From the NCBI GenBank assembly GCA_023935145.1, contig CM043700.1, positions 30,130,001 to 30,194,000 on the forward strand: a stretch of 64,000 nucleotides of DNA, read 5' to 3'. This stretch comes from Bretschneidera sinensis. Lineage: Eukaryota > Streptophyta > Magnoliopsida > Brassicales > Akaniaceae. Shown in pieces: positions 55,042 through 64,000 of this stretch (positions within the stretch are counted from its first letter, which is position 1; the number at the start of each line of letters is the position of its first letter). The notes below the pieces were generated by a model, which saw nothing but the letters and a program-made list of their open reading frames with translations, was not told the DNA's origin and did not search any database. Made by a program: the position numbers and the translations under genes.

Positions 55042-55410
55042 ATTGTTGGTCCAAAATATACCATAGCAATACCCAAGAAGTGGTGAATTAGGTATTAAAA
55101 AAATTTTAAATTCTTTTTGCAATCTCAAATATCAAAATATACACAGAACTAAATCAAATCAATCTTTCTAAATTACTAGCACAAAGATGAGAAAGTTTAT
55201 TGCTTAATATAGAAAAGATAATTAAATAATAAAATAATTAAGCAATCAATTTCATTTACTTGAATAATAAATAATTATAAGCAAGTAATTGTGTAAGTAA
55301 TTAAGGAGATAGAGTTAGAGATATGCAAACTCGATTTATAGTGGCTCGGCAATATCGGAATCCTTCTGATCCTACATCCACTCTCTTCAAGGATCTTCTT
55401 GAAGCCTTTC

Positions 55411-55917
55411 TGACGTAAAACGCTAGCGGAAGAAAGAACTAGGAAGAAGAACTGTGTCTCAATCCTCAATAAACTCTCACAAAGAGAAAAGAAACCCTAA
55501 TTTTATTCAATAATAATAATAATAATCGATAATATTACATGGCCTCCTTATTTATAAGGTAAATACAAATCAAGAAAGATTAAAATTAGAAATCGAAATT
55601 AGAAAGCTTCCTAAAAACTGAAAACTGTAAAATTAGAAAGTTTCCTAAAAACTGAAAACTGCAAAATTGGAAAGTTTCCTAAAAACTGAAAACTGTAAAA
55701 TTGAAGGCCTAAACGTTGGATTTTGGCTAAAATCCCGCCACACTGATTAATCAATTTTGCTCAGTGGCCCGTTTCCAATCAGACTAGGGTCTTCGGGGCC
55801 CAATCCGAGCCCGTGGCCCTTAAAACAATGTAAACCGCACCCTTAGACTTGGAGCGATCCAACCATTCAAGGTAGTCCAGGGCCCTCTGTTCTGCTCTGT
55901 CTATCTGTTCTGCATCA
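55411..55917 (-). repeat. E8 3' LTR
   Basis: TATA (TTATAAATAAGG in sense) at about 55546-55560. Three 34-bp tandem repeats containing TTTCCTAAAAACTGAAAACT start at 55601, 55635 and 55669. It encodes the last 47 residues of the integrase frame. An ATA/AAT microsatellite lies at about 55510-55531. Confidence 0.92.
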
Positions 55918-56522
55918 TTCCCCCTTTCTTCAAAAGAACTCGACCCTGAGTTACTATCAGGATAAAGGGGTTCATCCGGCGGGTGGTACTCAAACAAATC
56001 TGCCACTTTGAAGGTGTTGGAAATGGCCATGTCATCCGGAAGTTCAATTACATAAGTATTATCATTAATGCGCTTCAGTACCCGGAAAGAGCCATACTTC
56101 CTGCTTTTTAATTTGTTGTAAGTTCCCGGGGGGAAACATTTCTTACGCAGATGTGCCATCACCAGGTCACCTTTCTGAAAAACACATTTACACCGATGTT
56201 TATCGGTGGTAACTTTGTACTTGCTGTTGGCCAGCTCTAGATTCTGGTGAACCTCCTCATGGATGCGTTGTACTTGCTCAGTCATGTTCTGAGCCGCCTG
56301 ACTGTGGTCAGGAGGTTTGGGCAAAGGAACAAGGTCCAAGGCATGCTGAGGTGCTTTGGTGAACTCCATCTCATGGACTGTAAGAAAGGTCTTTCTCTCT
56401 GCCTTAGGGATTTTGATAGCTGGCTCACATTCACTTGCAGGAACTAGTACAATCTTCTTGTCAAACCACCAGAAAACATAAGTATTATCCTGACCCTTAT
56501 GCATAGCATCTACATCAAACTG
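55779..56522 (-). pseudogene. E8 pol remnant: integrase C-terminal region
   Basis: Open frame 56504-55779. It begins after the protease with KAERKTFLTVHEMEFTKA, then the integrase C-terminal domain: VHQNLELANSKYKVTTDKHR, FQKGDLVMAHLRKKCFPPGT, KYGSFRVLKRINDNTYVIEL and FKVADLFEYHPPDEPLY. It crosses the PPT (55918-55935; sense TTTTGAAGAAAGGGGGAA, read as SSFEERGN) and ends 47 residues inside the 3' LTR at LRATGSDWAPKTLV. The deletion joins protease (56523) to this region, with RT, RNase H and the integrase D,D,E core missing. Confidence 0.85.
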
Positions 56523-57251
56523 TCATGGCCTCCCCAATAATAAATGACACGCATCCATATCAACAACATCACACACAATCTCATCTTTATAAAAATTTTC
56601 AATAGAAAAAGGAACACGACAGATATCAGTTACCCGAGTTTCAGCGCCCTTTTTGATCCAGCCAATCTTGTAGGAAGAGGGATGTTTTTCTGTCTTCAGG
56701 TTCAATGCTATGACAAGGGCCTTCGATACAATATTCTCACTGCTGCCACTGTCAATAATCACCTTGCACACTCTCTGGTTGATAGTGCACCGCGTCCTGA
56801 AAATACAGTGTCATTGGTTGTCATCCTGCTGCCTTGGTGTGAACAACAGGCGCTGAACCACACAATTAACATATACACCCTCATCTGCATCTGCTACTTC
56901 GGCAGCAACGTAATCATCAAACTCCCCAGAATAACCTTTATCTGCGCCAAAAAGATTCTCTTCCTCCTCTGCTATTTCAACCATGTTAACCTGCCGACGG
57001 TTAGGACATTCATTGGAATGATGTCCAGGTTGACCACATCTGTAACACTTTCCTGGAATGGGATGGGCATATGGATTGCTGGGCACTCCCCTGTTTTGTG
57101 CTGGGGCACCAATTGTGGGGGCTGCTGGCTTGGTGGTGTTGGTAGTACCAGTACTGGAAACTCTGCTGGTTAACGGCTGTGGTGAAGTCTGTGGTACTGA
57201 AACCTGTGATGGCTGCGAACGATAAGGTTGGGGACTTGATGAGTGCCTGGA
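56523..57251 (-). pseudogene. E8 gag zinc knuckle and protease, frameshifted
   Basis: 57303-57010 and 57086-56811 are in different frames. The latter has a CCHC knuckle, CYRCGQPGHHSNECPNRR, and acidic sequence. 56771-56523 has the protease active site KVIIDSGSSENIVSKALV, and VCDVVDMDACHLLLGRP as the C-terminal motif. DSG is a standard retroviral-type aspartic protease triad, unlike the DLG of E1 and E6. Confidence 0.85.
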
Positions 57252-58193
57252 CTATTGTGACTCCACCTTCATGGCTAGGTTGACTGCCTCGGATAGGGAC
57301 CACACAGTATGGAGGGATACCTGTTCTCGGATGGACACCCGCAACCCTCCGATATATCTAGCCACTTGCTGTCCTTCTGTTTCCTGCAGGTCATTGCATG
57401 AGTTCAACCTATAAAACTCCTCCGTATAATCACTAATGGTGTGCACCCCTTGCCTGCAATTCTGATATTGCTGGTATAGCATCTGTTCATAGTCAGGAGG
57501 AAGGAACCTTGCTCGCAGCAGCTGCTTCATCTTGGACCAGGAGCGAACAGGCTGCTTAACTTGTCGCTTGCGGCTATTTTGCGTCTGCTCCCACCACGCA
57601 GAGGCTCCCCCCTTTAGTTTATAGGCTACAAGCTTCACCTGCCTATCTCTTAGGATCTGCATATACTCAAAGAAAGCCTCCACTTCGAAAAGCCAGTCAA
57701 TAAAGTTTTCGACGTGGAGGTGGCCATTGAAACACGGTAGATCTACATTAACCCGAAAATCATGATTGTTATGTTCGTACTTGTTCTGGTTGTAACGGTT
57801 CTGACCAACACGATTCTGATTACGACTATACTGACCATCATCATTATTCTCGATGCCTAGCACTTCGAACTCATCATCACTGGATAAAGCGGCATAGGCT
57901 TGGGGCCTATGCTGCGGAGCAGGAATGCGTCCAGCAACCGGTTGGTCGCAAGTAAGGCCTCCGACATGATCGGGGTTGCGTTCTTCACCCCTGTTACCAT
58001 TGATTCTCAGACTAGTCATAGTTTGTTGTATCTCCCGCAACATACGTTCGATACGATCAAACTGTTGATTGTGATCATCAAACTGCTGATTGTGATTATC
58101 TATGGCTGCCCATAGGACTTGCACCCCACGATCAACGTCGTCAAGGTGGTTGCTTTCGTTTCCATCACCTGCCATCAGACTAGGGTAGAACAA
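57252..58193 (-). CDS. gag: E8 gag capsid domain
   Basis: Open frame of 313 residues starting 2 bases inside the PBS; a later Met at residue 8 (MAGDG) is the likely start. It has an N-terminal heptad-like segment with HNQQFDDHNQQFD, then DLPCFNGHLHVENFIDWLFE, VKLVAYKLKGGASAWWEQ, KMKQLLRARFLPPDYEQMLY and RYIGGLRVSIREQVSL. This is the capsid type common in chromoviruses. The frame is intact up to its stop, after which a frameshift leads to the knuckle. Confidence 0.88.
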   Translation of the reverse strand: MFYPSLMAGDGNESNHLDDVDRGVQVLWAAIDNHNQQFDDHNQQFDRIERMLREIQQTMTSLRINGNRGEERNPDHVGGLTCDQPVAGRIPAPQHRPQAYAALSSDDEFEVLGIENNDDGQYSRNQNRVGQNRYNQNKYEHNNHDFRVNVDLPCFNGHLHVENFIDWLFEVEAFFEYMQILRDRQVKLVAYKLKGGASAWWEQTQNSRKRQVKQPVRSWSKMKQLLRARFLPPDYEQMLYQQYQNCRQGVHTISDYTEEFYRLNSCNDLQETEGQQVARYIGGLRVSIREQVSLHTVWSLSEAVNLAMKVESQ

Positions 58194-58194
58194 G

Positions 58195-58206
58195 GCTCTG
58201 ATACCA
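58195..58206 (-). other. E8 primer-binding site, initiator tRNA-Met type
   Basis: TGGTATCAGAGC in sense, two bases inside the LTR, followed by CTTGTTC. Confidence 0.9.
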
Positions 58207-58208
58207 AA

Positions 58209-58708
58209 TGACGTAAAATGCTAGCGAAAGAAAGAACTAGGAAGAAGAACTGTGTCTCAATCCTCAATAAACTCTCACGAAGAGAAAAGAAACCCTAATT
58301 TTATTCAATAATAATAATAATAATCGATAATATTACATGGCCTCCTTATTTATAAGGTAAATACTGAACAGGAAAGATTAAAATTAGAAATCGAAGTTGG
58401 AAAGCTTCCTAAAAACTGCAAAATTATAAAGTTTCCTAAAAATTGAAAACTGCAAAATTGGAAAGTTTCCTAAAAACTGAAAACTGTAAAATTGAAGGCC
58501 TAAACGTTGGATTTTGGCTAAAATCCCGCCACACTGATTAACCAATTTTGCTCGATAGCCCGTTTTCAATCAGACTAGGGTCTCCGGGGCCCAATCCGAG
58601 CCCGTGGCCCTTAAAACAATGTAAACCGCACTCTTAGACTTGGAGCGATCCAACCATTCAAGGTAGTCCAGGGCCCTCTGTTCTGCTCTGTCTATCTGTT
58701 CTGCATCA
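58209..58708 (-). repeat. E8 5' LTR
   Basis: 500-bp promoter LTR with TATA at about 58341-58355. The first 34-bp repeat is 7 bp shorter than in the 3' LTR. Confidence 0.92.
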
Positions 58709-60016
58709 CTTTCACTAAAACAAACAACTTCACAGGAGTTGCTCAAACCAAATACAAACAAGCAACTACAAGGGTGTTGCTTCAACCTTTTTCACAAGAA
58801 TCCTAAGTTAGCTACCCAAGTGTACATGCCCAACACTCACTAGCTCACTTACAAACTCTCACAAGAGTTACACCAACTCTTTTAACAAGATAACGAAACA
58901 AAAGTTTGAAACAAACAAACAAGAGAGAGATTTCTCAATGAAGATTATAACTCAATATTTTCTCTCTTAAAAGCTTATAGCTTGACAATGGAGTTTTTGG
59001 CTCAAGAAGAAGAGAATAAAGATTTTGCTTTAATCCTTTGTTATAGAATGTTTCTCTTGTCTTCCAAATGATCTTTAAGGTTCTATTTATAGTATCTTGA
59101 AGTCTTCTAGCCCTTGGAGACAAAATAAAGTCGTTAGAGACAAGTTTATAGCGTTTTAAATTCAAAAATATAGCTGTTGTAACTTACCCAGTCGACTATC
59201 CACTTATGGCAGTTGACTGTCCTTCATAACTGATGTAAAAACTAATTTTTCAAGCACCTAGTTGACTGTGTGAATTTTTTGTGCACGGCTACAGTGTTTT
59301 CAGGATGAACAGTGTTTTCAGCATCAATTTTCTTCATATTTCTTCATTCTTTTTGGATTTTTGAGTTTCAAAAAATCTCCCAATTGAACCAAACTTTCTT
59401 GCACATTAAACGCACGAGTTAAACACTTCAAAAATGTTTTGTTATCATCAAAATTAATCTAATAAATTTCTTGATTGAGGCACTTTTTATGATGACAAAA
59501 CATATTACAAATTTATGCATAATGTGTGTACAAGATATATGAAGAATGATATATTACAAATGCTCAAATAATTTTCTATGCTAACATAAACACTTCTTAA
59601 GTTCAATTAGAGTATGTTAAGTATTGAGCCCAAAGAATTTAATATTTGCTTTTAATAAAATCATGTAGATATTTTAGATCTTCAATTAATTAAGGTTATG
59701 TAATAAAATGCAATGCAAATTTAATTAGCTCTTAATAATTGAAATTCTTACAAAATGTATCTTAAGATTCAAACCTATAATTTAGTTCTTTTGTCTTTGA
59801 AGTTGCATTTCAATTATTCTCCTTGAATTTGATCTTTTGGAGAGCTTCTTGACTTTTGAGACCATCACTTTGATTCACCAATTTCTACAATCTTGATCTC
59901 CTTTGATGTATAAGCACTATTAACAATATGTATCATCTAAGTAATATTCATTAGTGCTTAATTAAGATTTTTGTCACTATCAAAATCATTCTGGGTCAAG
60001 AGACACTTGATCAACA

Positions 60017-62140
60017 GAATACATGTATTCCATATCAGATTTCATGGCTTCAAGTTATCTCCCCGAATCAATGTCTAACATAACTTCTTTATAGTTCGTA
60101 GGATCTTTATTCCCAATAAGATGTATCTTTATTCCACCTTCGATGAGATACCCATATCTCTCTGGTTCTCTAGGTATCCTTCCTGATCTATGAAAAGGTT
60201 GTATGATAGCAAGCTCCTCAGGTTAAGTATTACTGATTTATGGTTCTTAAGACACCTATTTATATTCTATTTTACTCCCACTACTCCCTTCTATTACAAA
60301 TTCTTTCTCTTGAAAGGTAAAAAATTTATAGACAATCACATTTTGCTCAATAGAGATATAAAAGTAATATCCCAAAATTTCTTTGGGATATCCCACAAAT
60401 CTATACTTATCAGACCTTGCTTCTAACTTGTCTGCAATTAATCTCTTGACATATGCAGGACAACCCTAGATCTTAACATGTTTAAGACTAGGTTTCCTAC
60501 CATTCCACATCTCATATGATATCTTAAGTAGACACTTAAAATGAACTCTATTTAACATAAACGCGGTAATTTCCAAAGCATTGTCCCATAATGAAATTAC
60601 AAGATTATTGTAACTCACCATCGATCACAACATATCTAATAAAGCACGATTTCTTCTTTCAGACATACCATCCAACTTAGGTGTTTCAGGAGGATTCTAC
60701 TATGAGAGAACCCCATTCTCCTTGAGATGATATAAAAATTCATTCGCCAAGTATTCACCCCCTCAATTAGATCGAAAAAATTTGATACTTTTTCCAATTT
60801 GTTTTTATAGTTCATATCTAAAATCCTTGAATTTTGTTAAAGGATTCAGCTTTGTATTTCATAAGATACACATACCTTAACCTCGAATGGTCATTGATGA
60901 AGGTAATAAAGTTAGAATTACACCCTTTCTCCATGTCCATTAAATGGAGTTTTACTCATTTTTTTCATGATACAAAAATGAATCAAAGTATCCATATTTA
61001 GCTAACTTTCTAATCCTACTCTTATTGATTTAACCAACCTAAGATTCCATACAAAGGAATAATTAATTTCATCTATTTTCCTTTTATTACCTTGTTGTTT
61101 AATATCAAATATTTTACAATCCAATTCTAGATGGTGAAGCTAAGTAGAAACTCTCTTTGGATAACGTAACAACACTTGCTACATTCAAAACGAAGCTTGG
61201 CTTCTCTCTTACTTTGCTTAATGCTTCTTCTCAACACTCATAACCTTATGCAAATGTGAGAACCACACTTGGTATCTAATACCTTAGTATAAGCTTCTTT
61301 AACAAATAAGTTAATTCAACAAGTAATAACTCAAGCATTCCTTCCAAATGTTTGTCATTAATCTTGTAAGGTGATCCTTGTGATTTTTCTTCCAATATCC
61401 ATTCTTGCCACAATGGAAGCACTATCCTTTTCCTTCTTAATGTTTAAAGAACTTCCCTTGTTGACATCTCCATTTGCTTTCAATGGTTTCTTATTCTTCT
61501 TGTGACATTCTTGCCCTTAAGCTTAGAAGAAGAAGCCCTATAAACAAGCATAATGGGTATCTTACCTTTGTTAATCGTTGCTTTTGTAGTCATCAACATG
61601 TTAATAAGCTTTGGACATGTAGTTTCTATCTTTTTCATGTTGTAATTCATAACAAATTGCAAGAATGGATCTATAAGGGACTATAGAATTAAGCCATTAC
61701 TTAATTTCGCATCCGTACTAAATTTGAGCATGTCTAACTGCTCGTTATATTTGATCATTTTAATTCCATGCTTATGGACTGATGATCCTTCGGGCATCCG
61801 AGCCCTATAAATTTCTTTTGAGATCTAGAACCTTGCAGTGCGACTATGCTCACTATACAACTCTTGTGTATGAAGAAACATCGCAGAAGCACTTTCCATC
61901 TTCTCATGTTGCTAGCATATAGAACCTAGCCTTCATGTCATCCTCCTGCCACTTCTCAAAAGTAGCGACTTCTTCTTCCAGTGCATTCTCAACAACACTT
62001 GTTGGAAGCAATTGATCAAGAACGTAGCCAAATTTCTCAGAATTGAAAATGATTATCAAATTCCTCAACCATTCCAAGAAATTAGGCTTAGTCCGTCTAT
62101 TGGTATCAAGAATACTTGATAGGGGGTTGAGGTTAATCAT
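60017..62140 (-). pseudogene. Copia element G: gag, protease region and integrase
   Basis: Antisense Ty1/copia remnant. Gag starts at ATG 62140 with NLNPLSSILDTNRRTKPNFL, EWLRNLIIIFNSEKFGYVLD and FEKWQEDDMKARFYMLA, then decays. A decayed zinc-knuckle region lies near 61380-61430. Integrase is readable at about 60300-60960: FITFINDHSRLRYVYLMKYK with the first Asp, RSN-stop-GGEYLANEF where the second catalytic Asp (RSDRGGEY type) is now Asn followed by TGA, and MSERRNRALLDML with Glu. At 60017-60060 the integrase-RT linker (EAMKSDMEYMYS) is cut by E7. There are many stops. Confidence 0.85.
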
Positions 62141-62514
62141 TTTGATCTACAAATCGACAACAACAGAAAATTAGCATATATTCAATTTTATTATCTACCA
62201 ACAAATTTGGTCTTTAATCACATTGGTTCCTCCCACTATTCTTTTAGAATTCTATAATCCCACGGTACGAAATTCGGGTGACCTCATTGGAAGGTCTCCT
62301 TATGGGGATTGGGAAACCATAAGTCATTTAAAATAGCCTTACATGATAGTTTCTTAGCTATAATAGATCTTTAACAGGTAGATAGTACTTATCAATTACA
62401 TCTCGTGTAATTCCCAATCATTCCTTCGACCTCTAAAATATATTATCCTCACATGATAGTTTCTTGGACAATGTATTCTAGTTAAGTAAAACCCACCATT
62501 TTTACAAGTGTAAG
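62141..62514 (-). other. Copia element G: gag leader and probable 5' LTR part
   Basis: No gene. CACATGATAGTTTCTT-like repeats occur at about 62341 and 62450 and again at 63860 beyond the solo LTR. I do not see a clear tRNA-Met PBS, so the LTR/leader border is unresolved. Confidence 0.5.
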
Positions 62515-63834
62515 TGATAGATGCTTAAATATTCATATTTAAGTCCCCTTATTTACATTTGTTAGGTCTTTAATTACGTTAATTTGGTCTCTTTTACTCC
62601 ATTTGTGTGTTTTACATGTTTTTATAGGGTTTTGGAGAAAACGAAGCAGTTTTGGCACTTAAAGGAAGAAATCTGGAATCCTTGGAGCATTCTCTCGATA
62701 AATTGCGATCGATCACGCCATACAATGCGATCGAGCGCACATTGCGATCGTGCACACACATGAAGGATCGAGCGCAAGACATATGCGATCGAACGCACAT
62801 GTACAGGCGTGAACAGTAAACTGCATAACCCTATTTTAGAAATAAGAGAGTTTTCATTATAGGAAGGTTTAGGAACTCATGGGTCTCTTAGGACTTCTCA
62901 AAGACTTATAAATACACTTGTAACTCACACACATAAGAGACCTCAGATAGAAAACACTTTTCTCTTTTCTTTTACTTGGAGTTGAGAGCTTGGGAGAGAA
63001 TTGACGCCTCTTCTCTCAGGTTTATTCTTCTCTTTTAATTTTTAGTTTATTTATAATGTTTACTTCAGATAGCATGTGTAACTAACTTTCTTATAGGGCT
63101 CGATTAAAGCCCTAGTTATGCATTCCCATATTTATATTCATTGATAAAATCTTTGCCAATAGCTTTTATTATGTTACTTAACTTGATTAATGTCTGTGAT
63201 TATTTAAATTCCTCATATGTATGTGTAAGGCCAATGTATGCATGTGGTATGGATAGGTTAGTTAGATCAATTTGGATGACCGAGTCCTGGGTCTAACATT
63301 AGTAACAAGGGATATCTTATCCGGATACCCGGGTTAATCAACATGGGAAACCAGGAGTAGATATCATGCCATAGGTCTCATGTGGTTGTCGATTTCCATA
63401 GTACTTATGTTTTCTTAAGGAACAACTCAAGCAGATATCATGCTGAATCCCTTAAGGAAGAAAAGAGTTAGAGTAGATACCATGCCTAACTCGTTGCTTA
63501 GGGAAATGAATAGCTTAAGGAGTAGATACCATGCCCTTAGGTTGGCAACCAGCAGGTATACATAATAAGGCTAGTGCACTGATACTTTATACAAATTGGG
63601 AAAGTATGACTAGTGGTGGATATTAAAGCCCTATGTCTTTATTATTATCAAATCACCTTCCAACAGTTATTTATCTCTTTTTACTTTAGAGAAACTGATT
63701 CTAAAAGCAAATTTACCAATCCCTGTGGAGATGACCTTGCTTTTGCACACTAGACTACACTGATGACATTGTGCACTTGCAAGTATAACTAGTACGATTA
63801 TTCACCTATAATTTAGGTAGATATTCGCTCAACA
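62515..63834 (+). repeat. Solo LTR of the E6 family
   Basis: 1320-bp LTR (TGATAGATGC to CTCAACA) closely resembling the E6 LTRs, with flanks GTAAG (62510-62514) and ATAAG (63835-63839), a TSD with one mismatch. TATA at about 62905-62916. No internal sequence is attached, so it probably arose by recombination between the two LTRs of one insertion. Confidence 0.9.
62704..62797. repeat. Palindrome array in the solo LTR
   Basis: TGCGATCGATCACG, TGCGATCGAGCGCA, TGCGATCGTGCACA, GGATCGAGCGCA and TGCGATCGAACGCA, about 110-210 bp upstream of the TATA box. Confidence 0.9.
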
Positions 63835-63839
63835 ATAAG

Positions 63840-64000
63840 TGATTGAACCAACTAGCCCTCACATGATAGTTCCTTAGGCCCATTAGTTTCCTACCTCGTT
63901 ATATCATATATTTAATAAGGCATCATGAATCTCTAATAAGAGTATATCTCACATGTTTATGGCAAAATATACATAGAATAGAAGATCATGTATATCCCTA
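63840..64000 (-). other. Copia element G continuing past the window
   Basis: Resumes the sequence interrupted by the solo LTR, including another CACATGATAGTTCCTT. Noncoding; probably the 5' LTR of G. Confidence 0.45.

Larger units (their letters stand above)
55411..58708 (-). mobile_element. E8: internally deleted Ty3/gypsy element (CRM-like features)
   Basis: 3298-bp minus-strand element with TSD CTTTC (55406-55410 and 58709-58713). Short LTRs of 507 bp (55411-55917) and 500 bp (58209-58708), starting TGACGTAAA. tRNA-Met PBS at 58195-58206. Gag, zinc knuckle and protease are followed directly by the integrase C-terminus; RT, RNase H and the integrase core are deleted. The pol frame runs through the PPT and into the 3' LTR, a layout known for CRM-clade elements. 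I see no clear chromodomain. Confidence 0.92.
49083..60016 (-). mobile_element. E7: gag-only Ty1/copia element with long LTRs, hosting E8
   Basis: Minus-strand element with TSD GAATA (49078-49082 and 60017-60021). 3' LTR 49083-50726; 5' LTR 55044-60016, split by E8. The tRNA-Met PBS follows the 5' LTR and a PPT (A-run plus GGAGATTG) precedes the 3' LTR. About 4.3 kb lies between the LTRs, of which only the gag end is coding. No RT, RNase H or integrase motif is visible, so it was non-autonomous or has lost pol. Confidence 0.92.
55044..60016 (-). repeat. E7 5' LTR, interrupted by E8
   Basis: Parts 55044-55410 and 58714-60016 (CTTTC TSD counted once), together about 1670 bp. TATA (CTATAAATAGAA in sense) at about 59083-59094. 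GTCGACT/GTTGACT motifs at 59187-59222 and 59258-59270. Confidence 0.9.

Overview
This window is plant nuclear DNA, probably from repeat-rich or pericentromeric heterochromatin. It holds almost nothing but LTR retrotransposons, nested several levels deep. The evidence is long LTRs with TG...CA ends, 5-bp target-site duplications (TSDs), primer-binding sites (PBS) matching tRNA-Asp and initiator tRNA-Met, polypurine tracts (PPT), and decayed gag/pol frames. I found no cellular gene, tRNA, rRNA or CRISPR array. A eudicot is likely, but the species cannot be told. Coordinates were indexed by hand and element ends are fixed by matching TSDs. The labels G, H and E1-E8 are mine.

Layout. Bases 1-1180 are a decayed sense-strand Ty3/gypsy gag. 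From about 1196 to 38597 lies one old minus-strand Athila-like element, H. Four insertions cut it into pieces: E1 (1556-11004, minus, 9.4 kb, nearly complete gag-pol), E2 (11801-17035, minus), E3 (17127-29332, plus) and E5 (30551-37034, plus). E3 itself carries E4 (22077-28094, minus) inside its 3' LTR. H abuts, and probably inserted into, the 3' LTR of an older minus-strand Ty1/copia element, G. Pieces of G continue to the right end of the window (38598-39277, 48053-49082, 60017-62514, 63840-64000). G was hit by E6 (39278-48052, plus), by E7 (49083-60016, a minus-strand copia element with E8, a gypsy element at 55411-58708, inside its 5' LTR) and by an element now reduced to a solo LTR (62515-63834).

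How the elements relate. E1 encodes gag, protease, RT, RNase H and integrase, broken by a few stops and one frameshift. E2-E5 are gag-only elements of the TR-GAG type. E6 keeps gag and protease plus a third ORF in the env position, and lacks RT, RNase H and integrase. E1-E6 share the tRNA-Asp PBS, a stem-loop just upstream of the PPT, and a conserved sequence just after the last ORF. All but E5 also share a long 3' noncoding block. A reasonable inference is that the short elements were mobilised in trans by E1-like partners.

Most striking observation. The LTRs of E1-E4, E6 and the solo LTR carry arrays of a 14-bp palindrome, TGCGATCGATCGCA and variants, roughly 50-280 bp upstream of the TATA box. 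The array recurs in the gag leaders of E2, E3, E4 and E6, and before ORF3 of E6. In all five LTR pairs the two LTRs of one element differ by about one or two motif units, although they were identical when inserted. The unrelated copia element E7 has a different palindrome (CCAGTCGACTGG-like) in the same place, again with unequal copy number between its LTRs.
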